Of a stretch of 64,000 bases of DNA, positions 17,494 through 26,446 are shown in pieces; the first letter of the stretch is position 1; each line of letters starts with the position of its first letter. The position numbers were made by a program, and so were the translations under genes. The stretch covers positions 1 to 64,000 of the forward strand of contig CAZUOY010000004.1 in NCBI GenBank assembly GCA_964622315.1, in the 5' to 3' direction. A model generated the notes under the pieces. The model was not told the DNA's origin. It saw nothing but the letters and a program-made list of their open reading frames with translations, and made no database searches. The DNA is from JAYFNU01 sp964622315. Lineage in GTDB: Bacteria; Bacillota; Clostridia; Oscillospirales; Ruminococcaceae.

Positions 17494-20400
17494 ATGTTCA
17501 AGAAAGCGTTATCGACACTTCTCGCAGTGGCAATGGTGGTAACTATGCTGCCGATGAATGTATTTGCTACCAGCGAAGAGCCTGTAGCGGAGCCCGCGAT
17601 AGTTGAAACAGTTCCCGCGGAGCCTGTCGCAGAAGCCCCCAAGGCGGAGACACCCGCAGAGCCAGTAGCGGAAGCGCCTAAGGCAGACGTTCCCGAGGCG
17701 GAAGCGCCGGAGAGTGAAGACCCTGCAGGCGAAACGCTCGAGGAAGGCGAACTCGCAGGCGAAACGCCCGAGGAAGGCGAACCCACAGGCGAAACGCCCG
17801 AGGAAGACGAACTCGCAGGCGAAACGCCCGAGGAAGACGAACTCGCAGGCGAAACACCCGAGACTGAGAAGCCCGCTGAGGAGCCGACGGTCGAGGAAGA
17901 GCCTGTAGCGTTTTATGAGAACATTAATATAAACGGTACAAAGATAGAAATTAGCGCCGAAGCGGGAATTTTTCCGAACGGCACAACCGTCAATGTAGTG
18001 GAGGTAACCTCCGCGGTTCAAGGAGCTATTGAAGGCGCGGTTGACGGCGAAATCACCGCTATGCGTGCGTTCGATATAACCTTCTTTAACGCTAACGGAG
18101 AAGAAATTCAGCCTAACGGTAACGTGAACGTAAGCTTTAAGCTGAGCGTTGCGGATTTACCTGCGGCAGCGGCGGCGGATAAGACCGAGGTTTACCATAT
18201 GGCCGACGTAAACGCTTCTCCCGAGAAGGTAGCGCAGACCTCAGCGTCGGACAGCGTCAGCATTAACGTAAACAGCTTTTCAATCTACACTATTGCCGAG
18301 GTTTCACAAGCACAGAGAAAGCCGGGCGGCAATAACGACATTGAGATTAAAACATTTAAACTTGAAGCGAGCGCTGGCGAAACGATAGAACTTGTTTCTA
18401 CACATCAAGGACCGACTACTGATAAAAAAGGCTGGAAGGTCGAAAGTGGCGCGTCTAATTTAAAGGGCGGTGTAACCGCTGGCGCCAATAAAAAAGTGGG
18501 CGGCAAAACGGTTGGAACGGCGAGCGTTACAATCAATGACAATGCCGATGCGGGAACGACTATAGAAGTTGTTCGCGAGCGTCAAGGCGATAAAAACAAT
18601 CAAGGATACAAAGAGACATTCATAATAACAGTAAAGGCGAAAACCCCCGAAACTCCTAAAACTGTTACAGCCAAATTCTACATTCATAAGATTGCTCAGG
18701 AAGATATTGACCAATTAGAAGCCTACGGCACAGCGCCGCAGAGTGATTCAAATTACTTCCCCTCGGCAAATAATGGTTTAGCAAAAGCTATAACGGTTCC
18801 CACCGATGAGGTTAGCAATTGGGGCAAGACCGACAACTATACTTGGAGAACCTGGATATTTAGCAGAGGAAGCAATATTGAGAAATGGATAGGAGACAAC
18901 GCTCCTACGCTCAGTCAGTTTGCCAACACAGATGGCGTTCCCAATGACATTAACTGCAACGACCCCAACCTTGAGGTTGTTTGGTACGTAATTAAGGACC
19001 AAAAGGACGGCTGGCACGTTGACGGCTATGTTCTTACTAAGTATACGATTAACTATGAGCTCAACGGCGGAGCGCTGGCTGAGGGGGTAACGAACCCCAC
19101 GGTCTACACCGCGAGCGACGCGTTTACGCTTAACAACCCGCAAAAGCCCGGATACACCTTCCTTGGCTGGACGGGAAGCAACGGAGCTGACGCAGAAACC
19201 TCTGTTTCCATAACAAGAGGAACCACGGGCAACAAGGAGTATACCGCGAACTGGGCGCCTTATACCTACACCGTTGAGTTTGACGGAAACGGCGGCGAAG
19301 GCACAATGGACGATATGTCCTTTAACTTTGACGAGGAAAAGACGCTCGATGAGAACGAGTTTGAGCGTAGCGGCTTTGCGTTTATCGGCTGGAGCACACA
19401 GCCGGACGGCGAAGTGGAATTCGAAGATGAAGAGTCGGTTAAAAATCTTTGCGACGAAAACGGCGGAACAGTAACTCTTTACGCTCAGTGGGAGCAGACA
19501 GAATATAAGGTAGATTACCAGTGGACGACGGACGCGCCGAGCGGTACAACAAAGCCCGGGGATGACGTTGCGAACAGCGAGAACAGCTTTAAGGTTATCG
19601 TTGACGATAACTATAAGGAAAATCAAGTTGTTGTGGTAACCACCTATGGCATGTTTGGTTGGCAGACAGATAAGTATTATAAGTTCAGCGGCTGGAAGCT
19701 TAACGGAAACGTTGTAAGCGGCGAGCTCACTATTTCGAGCGACACAACGCTTACAGGCAGCTGGATTGAAGTAAGCTATCGCGATATAGTTTCACTGCAG
19801 TATTACGGAAACGGAAACGACGGCGGAAGCGCACCGGCGGAAAAGAGCTATTATGTAAAGGGCGCGAATGTTAAGGTTCTTGCGAATACTTATACCAAAA
19901 ACGGCTATACGTTCGTAAAATGGAACGACAACAGCAACGGTAGAGGAAACTCTTACAACCCCGACGGAACTATTACGCTTTACTCAAGCAAAACTCTTTA
20001 TGCGCAGTGGGCACCTAACGGCTACACCGTGAAATTCAACGCTAACGGCGGCGAAGGCACAATGAACGATATGTCCTTCAAGTTCAACGAGACCAAGAAG
20101 CTTACCGCTAATGCGTTTACCCGCACGGATTACAGATTTATTGGCTGGAGCACACAGGCAGACGGAAACGTTGCTTACTCCAACGAAGCAAGGGTTAAGA
20201 ACCTTACTAACGAAAAGGACGGCGTGGTTACGCTCTATGCTCAGTGGGAGCAGATACCTCCTACGGTTACCTATTCATGGAGCGGAAATATTCCTACGGG
20301 CGTAAGTCTCCCGAGTTCGTCCGAGGCAACTAAAACGAATAACGGCTTCGAGCACAGCATTAACACCTCCTACAACTCCAACTCGGTCAGAACGACCGTT

Positions 20401-22323
20401 GCCGGCAGATATACCTTCAGCGGCTGGAACACGGTAAGCGGCGGAACGATAAGCGGCGGCAAGGTTGTCGGAATAACCGATGATATTACAGTAAGCGGAA
20501 CCTGGACCTTCACACCGTACGAATTTACAGTTAGATATTTCGGAAACGGCGGAAGCGGTGTAGTTACCGACACGAACACTTATCATTACGGTGACACGGT
20601 TACTCTGCTTGCAAACGGATTTAGCCGTGAAAATCATGAATTTGACGGCTGGACTATTAACGGAACTAAGTATGAACCGAACGACACCATCACAATTAAA
20701 GGAAACGTCAATGTGTACGCCGACTGGGAGTTCTTGGGTTATAGCGTAACCTACAACTGGGGAACGGTTGCTCCCGCAGGCGAAACAAAGCCCGCTGACG
20801 GACGCACCTCCTACAGTTTGCCTTACGGTGAATACTTCGACTACGACACAAAATACACCAAGGGCTACACCGTTACCGACGAGACAGGCACATACGTCTT
20901 CAGCGGCTGGAGCATCTCGGGTGATTACTTCGGAATCGGAACGATATTCGATTGGTTCCATGGAACCAAGATTTGGGGAATCTCCAGCAACATTGCTATA
21001 ACCGGCAGCTGGCAGTTCACACCTGAGGTTTACGACATCGTTTACAACCTCGATGGCGGAGCTTTAGAGGCTGGAAAATCGAATCCCACGACATACACTG
21101 TGAACGATGAATTTACGCTTGTCAATCCGCAGAAGGAAGGCTTTGCTTTCCTCGGCTGGACGGGAAGCAACGGAACAGACGCTGATACCGACGTTTCCAT
21201 TACAAAGGGAACAACAGGAGACAAGGAGTATACAGCTAACTGGACTCCCAAGACTAACTCACGCTACACAGTTAACCACTATCTCCAGAACGCGGAGAAT
21301 GATGAGTATACCTTTGATTCTTACGATTTACTCACCGGAACAACAAACACAGACACAGATGCAAAAGCCAAGGTGTTTGAGAACTTTATCGCGCAGGATA
21401 TTGAAAATCAGAAGATTGAAGCTGACGGCTCAACTGTAGTGAATGTCTATTATGACCGCGAAAAGTTCGATGTAGTTTACATGGACGGCACGACCCAGCT
21501 CGGCGCTACTGAGAGCTACAAGTTCGGACAGAATGTAACAATCAGAGCGGCGGCTTCCAAGAGCGGCTACAACTTCAACGGTTGGTTTACAGAGGACGGT
21601 GAGGCAGCGAAGGATTTCGTTATGCCTACACAGAACGTGACAATTTACGCAAGATGGTCTGCAATTCCGACACCTCCCGTGACACCTCCCGTAACACCGC
21701 CCACAACACCCCCCACAGTTATTCCTCCCATTACCCCGCCCCTTGCGCCTCCCGAGGACGTATTTACCGTAACCTTCGTTGATTACGACGGTACAGTAAT
21801 TCGCACCGGAACCTTTGAACTCGGCGACACGGTTTCCTTCCCCGCGGGTCCCTCAAGAGAGAATTACGACTTTAGTGATTGGACCTTTGCGACTGGCACG
21901 GAGCTTGGCGTAGGCAACACGGTTCAGGGTGACGCAACCTATATGGCGAGCTACATGAGCACAATGGACAGAACGATTAACGACCCGTCCATTCCTCTCG
22001 CAGACGGCGGCAACGGCTGGGCGATTCTCAACCTTATCCTCACAGTCATAACGGCGCTGACAAGCGTGCTTATGATAGTCGGCTACTTCACAAAGAAGAA
22101 GAACGGCAAGAAGGAAACGACTAAGAGCAAGACCGCAGCGAGATTTGGAACCCTTGTTCCCGCACTCGGCGCGATAATCACCTTCATTCTCACAGAGAAC
22201 ATGAACAGCAAGATGATTTTCAGCGACAAGTACACGCTTCTTATGGCGGCAATCGCACTCCTTGGCGTAGCGGTTTCTGCCTTCGCGATTAGCGAAAAGA
22301 AGAATAAAGCAAAAGCAAAATAA
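17494..22323 (+). CDS. Giant repeat-rich surface protein with InlB-type B-repeats
   Basis: Predicted cell-surface adhesin of 1609 residues. Order: signal peptide (MFKKALSTLLAVAMVVTM, cut near NVFA), a Pro/Glu/Ala-rich stalk with five 10-residue repeats (about 79-128), a globular region, then at least eight Listeria-Bacteroides (InlB B/Flg_new) repeats with the YTVEFDGNGGEGTM ... GFAFIGW ... TLYAQW pattern, a Pro/Thr spacer (TPPVTPPVTPPTT) and a C-terminus with three hydrophobic helices. No LPXTG sorting signal is present; the C-terminus itself would span the membrane. The start at 17494 has GGGAGG. A factor of host or fibre attachment is inference from architecture. Confidence 0.9.
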   Translation: MFKKALSTLLAVAMVVTMLPMNVFATSEEPVAEPAIVETVPAEPVAEAPKAETPAEPVAEAPKADVPEAEAPESEDPAGETLEEGELAGETPEEGEPTGETPEEDELAGETPEEDELAGETPETEKPAEEPTVEEEPVAFYENININGTKIEISAEAGIFPNGTTVNVVEVTSAVQGAIEGAVDGEITAMRAFDITFFNANGEEIQPNGNVNVSFKLSVADLPAAAAADKTEVYHMADVNASPEKVAQTSASDSVSINVNSFSIYTIAEVSQAQRKPGGNNDIEIKTFKLEASAGETIELVSTHQGPTTDKKGWKVESGASNLKGGVTAGANKKVGGKTVGTASVTINDNADAGTTIEVVRERQGDKNNQGYKETFIITVKAKTPETPKTVTAKFYIHKIAQEDIDQLEAYGTAPQSDSNYFPSANNGLAKAITVPTDEVSNWGKTDNYTWRTWIFSRGSNIEKWIGDNAPTLSQFANTDGVPNDINCNDPNLEVVWYVIKDQKDGWHVDGYVLTKYTINYELNGGALAEGVTNPTVYTASDAFTLNNPQKPGYTFLGWTGSNGADAETSVSITRGTTGNKEYTANWAPYTYTVEFDGNGGEGTMDDMSFNFDEEKTLDENEFERSGFAFIGWSTQPDGEVEFEDEESVKNLCDENGGTVTLYAQWEQTEYKVDYQWTTDAPSGTTKPGDDVANSENSFKVIVDDNYKENQVVVVTTYGMFGWQTDKYYKFSGWKLNGNVVSGELTISSDTTLTGSWIEVSYRDIVSLQYYGNGNDGGSAPAEKSYYVKGANVKVLANTYTKNGYTFVKWNDNSNGRGNSYNPDGTITLYSSKTLYAQWAPNGYTVKFNANGGEGTMNDMSFKFNETKKLTANAFTRTDYRFIGWSTQADGNVAYSNEARVKNLTNEKDGVVTLYAQWEQIPPTVTYSWSGNIPTGVSLPSSSEATKTNNGFEHSINTSYNSNSVRTTVAGRYTFSGWNTVSGGTISGGKVVGITDDITVSGTWTFTPYEFTVRYFGNGGSGVVTDTNTYHYGDTVTLLANGFSRENHEFDGWTINGTKYEPNDTITIKGNVNVYADWEFLGYSVTYNWGTVAPAGETKPADGRTSYSLPYGEYFDYDTKYTKGYTVTDETGTYVFSGWSISGDYFGIGTIFDWFHGTKIWGISSNIAITGSWQFTPEVYDIVYNLDGGALEAGKSNPTTYTVNDEFTLVNPQKEGFAFLGWTGSNGTDADTDVSITKGTTGDKEYTANWTPKTNSRYTVNHYLQNAENDEYTFDSYDLLTGTTNTDTDAKAKVFENFIAQDIENQKIEADGSTVVNVYYDREKFDVVYMDGTTQLGATESYKFGQNVTIRAAASKSGYNFNGWFTEDGEAAKDFVMPTQNVTIYARWSAIPTPPVTPPVTPPTTPPTVIPPITPPLAPPEDVFTVTFVDYDGTVIRTGTFELGDTVSFPAGPSRENYDFSDWTFATGTELGVGNTVQGDATYMASYMSTMDRTINDPSIPLADGGNGWAILNLILTVITALTSVLMIVGYFTKKKNGKKETTKSKTAARFGTLVPALGAIITFILTENMNSKMIFSDKYTLLMAAIALLGVAVSAFAISEKKNKAKAK
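17728..17877 (+). repeat. Five tandem 30-bp coding repeats
   Basis: Five consecutive 30-bp units encoding GETLEEGELA, GETPEEGEPT, GETPEEDELA (twice) and a diverged GETPETEKPA. Near-identity at DNA level makes length change by slippage likely; each step keeps the frame. Confidence 0.92.
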
Positions 22324-22339
22324 TTCTTCCCATTAATTT

Positions 22340-22370
22340 AAGCCGGTCAGTTTACTGACCGGCTTCTTTT
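22340..22370 (+). terminator. Terminator of the surface-protein gene
   Basis: AAGCCGGTCAG/CTGACCGGCTT perfect stem, loop TTTA, then CTTTTATT. Confidence 0.9.
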
Positions 22371-22556
22371 ATTCTGTCTAATCGCGCGCTTATGCAGCAT
22401 AATCGCAACGCCTTCTTAGCCGCAAGAAAAGATTAAAGCTTTGCTTGCGGCTAATGTCTTTTACGAAAGAAAACTAAAATGAAACGATTGCGCAGCCGAG
22501 AGCGTGCGGCGTGGCTATTACGGAAAAGACCTCGAAGAAAGGTAAATGTAACGCAA

Positions 22557-22586
22557 AAGGTCGGCGTCCCGCAGGACGCCGACCTT
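22557..22586 (-). terminator. Terminator of the transglutaminase-like gene
   Basis: Perfect 13-bp stem AAGGTCGGCGTCC/GGACGCCGACCTT with a 4-nt loop, just downstream of the minus-strand gene. Between it and the previous terminator nothing else is seen. Confidence 0.8.
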
Positions 22587-22598
22587 AGCTTTGCTTAG

Positions 22599-23783
22599 TT
22601 AATTAAAGGAGATAAGCGCGAAGCATCTACCCGTATCTGCCTCGTAAAGAATGGGTACGTTCGCGACCTTCGCGGAAAAACCGCCTGATTTTAGCCGCTT
22701 GTTTATATCGGTCACAAGGTCCTCAATAAAGTCGGTGTCGTTCAGCTGAGCTTCAACGTCAGAACCGGTCAACACAAATTCAAAGTAGCGTGGGCCCGCT
22801 GTGGCGGCGTTATAGACCGCGTCCTCAAACTTGTCTTTAATGTCCGAAATACTTTCGCCTTCAAGCCCAAGCTTCGTAAAATAACCGAAGTCGGTTTTAC
22901 ATTCGGGAAGCGGGAAGACTGCCTCGGCGGTATGTGTTTTCGCCATGAAGGCCTCGTCTACAAGGAAGTATACGTGGGAGACTATCTCATTTCCTCGCGT
23001 TTGAGCCTCGGTAAGAGCGGGGCGGTCCCAGGTTACGTCAATATAGTAATAAACGCCGTCCGCCTTTACGGCGTTCCATGCGTGAGCAACGCTCTCGCCT
23101 GCCGTGTTGGTAGCTGTGCCCTGAATGAAGTCGCAATCGGTATTCATAAGGCTCATTATATATTGGAAGGCGTGGGCATAGCCGTCGCAGACAGCCGCTT
23201 TGTCAACAAGCGCGCCGTAGGCGGTGTGTATCGTTCCCTCGTTAGCCTTCGCGTTATATTCTACGTTAGCCGTAAGGTAATCGTGGACGAATAAAACCCT
23301 GTCCGTCTCGCTGTTGGGATAGGCGGACTTTGCCGCGGCTACAAGCGTGTTGCAGGCGGTTTTGAAATTTTCTCGCTTTGCCTCAAGCTCGCTTTGTTCA
23401 AAGAAATAGGTCGGAATTATTACAAAGCCGTCGTCCACGTCGCGAAAATAAAGCGAGGAAAAATCGACCCAGAAAAGCTCGGGACTGTCGTAAAAAATGC
23501 TGTCGCGAACAGCCATAAGGTCTTCGGGCTCGTATACGTCGCGCTTTATCACAATTTCAGCTTCGCGCGATATAAGCGCCGCCTTGACGATATCGTAAAG
23601 CTGTTTGTTGTCGTCGGTAAGCGAACCGCGAAGCTTTCCGCTCTGTTCGTTTATTGAAGCGGCATATGGGTTTTTGACCGTCGCCGCCGCTTCGGAAAAG
23701 CTCGGCGCGCTCTTGGTATAGAAATAGTAACCGGCGGCGAGAGTTAAAACCGCAGCCACTATGACAAAAATCTTCTTTATCAT
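22599..23783 (-). CDS. Membrane-anchored transglutaminase-like protein
   Basis: Predicted extracytoplasmic protein with a transglutaminase/protease-like core. One N-terminal helix (IFVIVAAVLTLAAGYYFY) is an uncleaved anchor or signal. The catalytic triad is visible: Cys in AAVCDGYAHAFQYI, His in VAHAWNAVKADG and Asp in YYYIDVTWD. 394 residues. Start ATG 23781-23783 has GAAAGGAA before it on the minus strand. Such proteins may cut or crosslink surface proteins; the substrate is unknown. It is convergent with the giant surface protein, which may be a target, but that is only positional. Confidence 0.82.
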   Translation of the reverse strand: MIKKIFVIVAAVLTLAAGYYFYTKSAPSFSEAAATVKNPYAASINEQSGKLRGSLTDDNKQLYDIVKAALISREAEIVIKRDVYEPEDLMAVRDSIFYDSPELFWVDFSSLYFRDVDDGFVIIPTYFFEQSELEAKRENFKTACNTLVAAAKSAYPNSETDRVLFVHDYLTANVEYNAKANEGTIHTAYGALVDKAAVCDGYAHAFQYIMSLMNTDCDFIQGTATNTAGESVAHAWNAVKADGVYYYIDVTWDRPALTEAQTRGNEIVSHVYFLVDEAFMAKTHTAEAVFPLPECKTDFGYFTKLGLEGESISDIKDKFEDAVYNAATAGPRYFEFVLTGSDVEAQLNDTDFIEDLVTDINKRLKSGGFSAKVANVPILYEADTGRCFALISFN

Positions 23784-24088
23784 ATTCCTTTCCCTTTTAT
23801 ACGTCTTTTTTCTTAGTTTACTATAATGCGGAAATATCTTCAATAGATATTTTGTTGCGAGTTTACGAAAAAACGGAGTGTAAACCGTGTCGCGCTACCT
23901 GTTTTGAGGCGCTTTGAGCGTGGCTTATTGACTTGAATGGTTAAAAGGAATATTCTATTAATGTTGACGGTTTTTCAAAATATGGCGTCTTCGCCGTATT
24001 ATCGGCGTTACTTTGCTCGAAAAAATCAAAGCTCGGGTTTGTAATGCTTTGCGTCACAAAAGCCAGTTTATATAATTTGGAGGAAGCT
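23784..24088. other. Intergenic region with divergent regulatory signals
   Basis: About 300 bp between divergent genes. It has a TTGACG at about 23963, a GGCGTCTTCGCC/GGCG-type short inverted repeat near 23985-24010 and a TATAAT at 24071, but no promoter pair is convincing. Confidence 0.4.
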
Positions 24089-24724
24089 ATGCAGAGGATA
24101 TTGATAGTCGGCGCTCATTACGATGACGCAGAGCTGGGCGCAGGGGGCACAGCCGCGAAGCTTGTCGCTGAGGGAAAGACGGTCTATAAAATAACACTGA
24201 CGGACAACAGGACGGAATTTGTACAGCGTAATATTTTTGTCGGTTGCGAAAGCAGCGAGACCGAAAGCGCGAGAGCCTGTAAGACGCTCGGCGTGACAGA
24301 GCTTCCGGATTTCAAGACAAGGGATTGCGGCAAGCTTGTTTATTCTCAAGAAGTAATGCAGGAGGTCGAGGCGATAATCTTTGATAAGAATATCGACACG
24401 GTTTTCATGCATTTTAATCATGATATGAATCAAGACCATGTTGAGGCTTCGCGAATATGCATGACCGCCGCGAGACACTGCGACAACATTCTTGCGTATC
24501 AAAGCAATGTGTATCAGCTGGATAAGCCGTTTTATCCCTCCTTCTTTGTGGATATTTCAAAATATGTGGATAAAAAACGAGCGGCGCTTGCGTGCTACGG
24601 CACGGAACACAACCGCTATAACAAGCTGTTTGAAACAAATGTTGAGCGCAATCACATTTGGGGGTATTCCAACGAGGTTGAGTACGCTGAGGGCTTTCAT
24701 GTTATAAAGTTTTTTGAGAGGTAG
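24089..24724 (+). CDS. PIG-L/LmbE-family N-deacetylase
   Basis: Zinc-dependent deacetylase of N-acetyl sugars. The metal motif AHYDDAELGAGGTAAKL corresponds to the family AHPDDxE signature with tyrosine in place of proline, and HFNHDMNQDHVEASRI supplies the later metal ligands. 211 residues, cytoplasmic. Start ATG 24089 follows GGAGGA. It is 4 bp upstream of a formyltransferase gene, suggesting that the amine exposed by this enzyme is then formylated. Confidence 0.88.
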   Translation: MQRILIVGAHYDDAELGAGGTAAKLVAEGKTVYKITLTDNRTEFVQRNIFVGCESSETESARACKTLGVTELPDFKTRDCGKLVYSQEVMQEVEAIIFDKNIDTVFMHFNHDMNQDHVEASRICMTAARHCDNILAYQSNVYQLDKPFYPSFFVDISKYVDKKRAALACYGTEHNRYNKLFETNVERNHIWGYSNEVEYAEGFHVIKFFER

Positions 24725-24728
24725 CAGT

Positions 24729-25670
24729 ATGGGAAAGGTTTTGTTTATTGCCTGCACCAATGTCGGGCAGGCTATGATAAGCGAAATATGCGAAAACCCT
24801 GAGATAACTTCAAAGGTCTGCGGAATAGTCAATTTGAATATCCGTCGCGGCGCGTCAAAGGCAAATTACCAAACCTATGCCGACACGGCGGCAGAGTATG
24901 ATATTCCTATTCACTACTGCGAAAATGTAAACGACGCCGAGACTATAGCCTTCATTAAGGAGTGCGAACCCGATTTAATTATCCAAACAGGCTGGTCGCA
25001 GAAATTTCACGACGAACTGCTTGAGCTGCCTCGTTACGGCTGTATAGGCGAGCACCCCGCGCCGTTGCCCAAGGGAAGGGGCGCCGCGTGCATAAATTGG
25101 GCAATACTTACGGGCGAAACCGAGTGGGGCGATTCCTTTTTCCGTATGGTTTCGCAGTATGACAAGGGTGAGCTTTTCGCGCAGGATTATTTCAAAATAG
25201 AGGAATACGACACCGTTAAAACCGTTTACGACAAGGTCGCCGAAACCTCTGTGAGAATTATTAGAGCGCATATCGACGAATGGACGAACGGGCAACTTAA
25301 CGGAGTTGAGCAGACCGACGAGGGCGCGACATACTATAAAAAAAGATGCCCCGCCGACGGAGTTTTCGACTTTTCGTGGGACGCAAAGAGAATCCATGAT
25401 TTTATCAGAGCTCAAACCACCCCGTATCCCGGAGCGTTTTTTCTACTCAACGACAACAAGGTTACCGTGCTTCTTTCTTCGCTTAGCGGTAAAAAGTACG
25501 AGGGTATCGAAGAGGGAACCATAGTGGGAAGCTGTAAGGGTAAAGTCGAGGTAGTGTGCTCAGACGGTGGTTCTGTTTACCTTCACAGGCTCAGATACAA
25601 GAATCGACCTGAATGCTGGGCGGCTGATTTTGTCTCTCAAAACGGTATAAAAAGCTTCGCAGCTAACTGA
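24729..25670 (+). CDS. Sugar N-formyltransferase-like protein
   Basis: Formyl-THF-dependent transferase with the Fmt/ArnA fold. The catalytic region is GEHPAPLPKGRGAACINW (the histidine and neighbouring SLLP-like loop), with the aspartate in SQYDKGELFAQ; the C-terminal OB-like part (FDFSWDAKRIHDFIRAQTTPYPG) is as in Fmt and ArnA. 313 residues. The deacetylase partner and absence of def/fmt neighbours favour a sugar amine over Met-tRNA as acceptor. The actual sugar is unknown; a cell-surface glycan precursor is the likely target. Confidence 0.82.
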   Translation: MGKVLFIACTNVGQAMISEICENPEITSKVCGIVNLNIRRGASKANYQTYADTAAEYDIPIHYCENVNDAETIAFIKECEPDLIIQTGWSQKFHDELLELPRYGCIGEHPAPLPKGRGAACINWAILTGETEWGDSFFRMVSQYDKGELFAQDYFKIEEYDTVKTVYDKVAETSVRIIRAHIDEWTNGQLNGVEQTDEGATYYKKRCPADGVFDFSWDAKRIHDFIRAQTTPYPGAFFLLNDNKVTVLLSSLSGKKYEGIEEGTIVGSCKGKVEVVCSDGGSVYLHRLRYKNRPECWAADFVSQNGIKSFAAN

Positions 25671-25850
25671 AACAGATTTCGCTGCTTTAACTATAATCGC
25701 TTCTCTGCTAAGAACAGGATTTATTATGGTTAAGGAGCGTGAAAAGCTATACGCAAACTGCATGCTATGTAGTTTAGTCGGATGCATAGTGTAAAAGCAT
25801 TATGAATGTTTGCGGCGTCACCGAAGTATCGGTGAAAGAAAGAGGATAAA

Positions 25851-26192
25851 ATGGATAACGACAGGAAAAAGGAACTGAAGAACGCCTACAGAAGCAGACC
25901 TATTATAGGTGGCGTCTGTTGCTTTCGCTGCAGCGGAAACGGCAGGTACTGGATACAAAGCACGAGAGACATCGAAGCCCTAAGAAACAGGTTTAACTTT
26001 TCGCTTTCAATGAAAACAGCGCCCGAACCGAGTATGCGTGAGGAATGCGAAAAGTACGGCGCGGATTCCTTTTCGTTTTCCGTGCTTGAGGAACTAAAGA
26101 AACGCGAGGACCAAACTGATAAAGAATTTTCGGACGATTTAAAGCTTCTTTACGAGATATGGCTTGAAAAGGCAAATCAGGGTGAAATTTAG
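25851..26192 (+). CDS. Divergent GIY-YIG-like small protein
   Basis: 113 residues. The layout (short basic start, RPIIGGVCCFRCSGNGRYWIQSTRDIEALRNRF, then SFSFSVLEELKKRED and LKLLYEIWLEK) follows small standalone GIY-YIG nuclease-family proteins of Firmicutes, where GVYRI...GSS...RF is usual. Here the first motif reads GGVCCF and the second YWIQS, so catalytic residues look changed and the protein may not be a nuclease. GAAAGAAAGAGGA precedes the ATG. Monocistronic. Confidence 0.6.
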   Translation: MDNDRKKELKNAYRSRPIIGGVCCFRCSGNGRYWIQSTRDIEALRNRFNFSLSMKTAPEPSMREECEKYGADSFSFSVLEELKKREDQTDKEFSDDLKLLYEIWLEKANQGEI

Positions 26193-26241
26193 TCTGCCGC
26201 ACGCATCTCGGCGTCTTTAGAGAAGTTACGCCTCGGTTTAT

Positions 26242-26270
26242 AAGCGCTCGCGTTAAGTGGGCGCTTTATT
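26242..26270 (+). terminator. Possible terminator after the GIY-YIG-like gene
   Basis: AAGCGCTC/GGGCGCTT 8-bp stem (one G-U), 9-nt loop, then TATTATTT. Weak U-tract. Confidence 0.55.
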
Positions 26271-26446
26271 ATTTCTCTTGCGAAAATACTCTTACATAAA
26301 CCCTCTTGTTTGTGAAGATTAAGCGATAGCGCATGCGAAAAGCTCTTTGTAAGAGTTTTGTTATTGACAATGAGGTGAGAGTAGTTTACATTAATATGAA
26401 ATAAAAGCGGCACTGTAAAGAGCCGCTGCCTTGTAAGGGGGATAGA

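Noticed and set aside
17714..17908. Plus-strand frame of tandem lysine-rich repeats
   Set aside because: It is the +1-frame translation of the 30-bp coding repeats, not an independent gene.
17509..18021. Long minus-strand open frame opposite the surface protein stalk
   Set aside because: It is a shadow of the repeat-rich coding strand with no ribosome-binding site and a composition set by the plus-strand repeats.
18778..19626. 282-codon minus-strand frame in the surface-protein gene
   Set aside because: No start signal; the plus-strand InlB-type repeats explain the sequence fully.
22016..22320. LPXTG sortase signal at the end of the surface protein
   Set aside because: No LPXTG-like motif followed by one helix and a charged tail; there are three helices instead.
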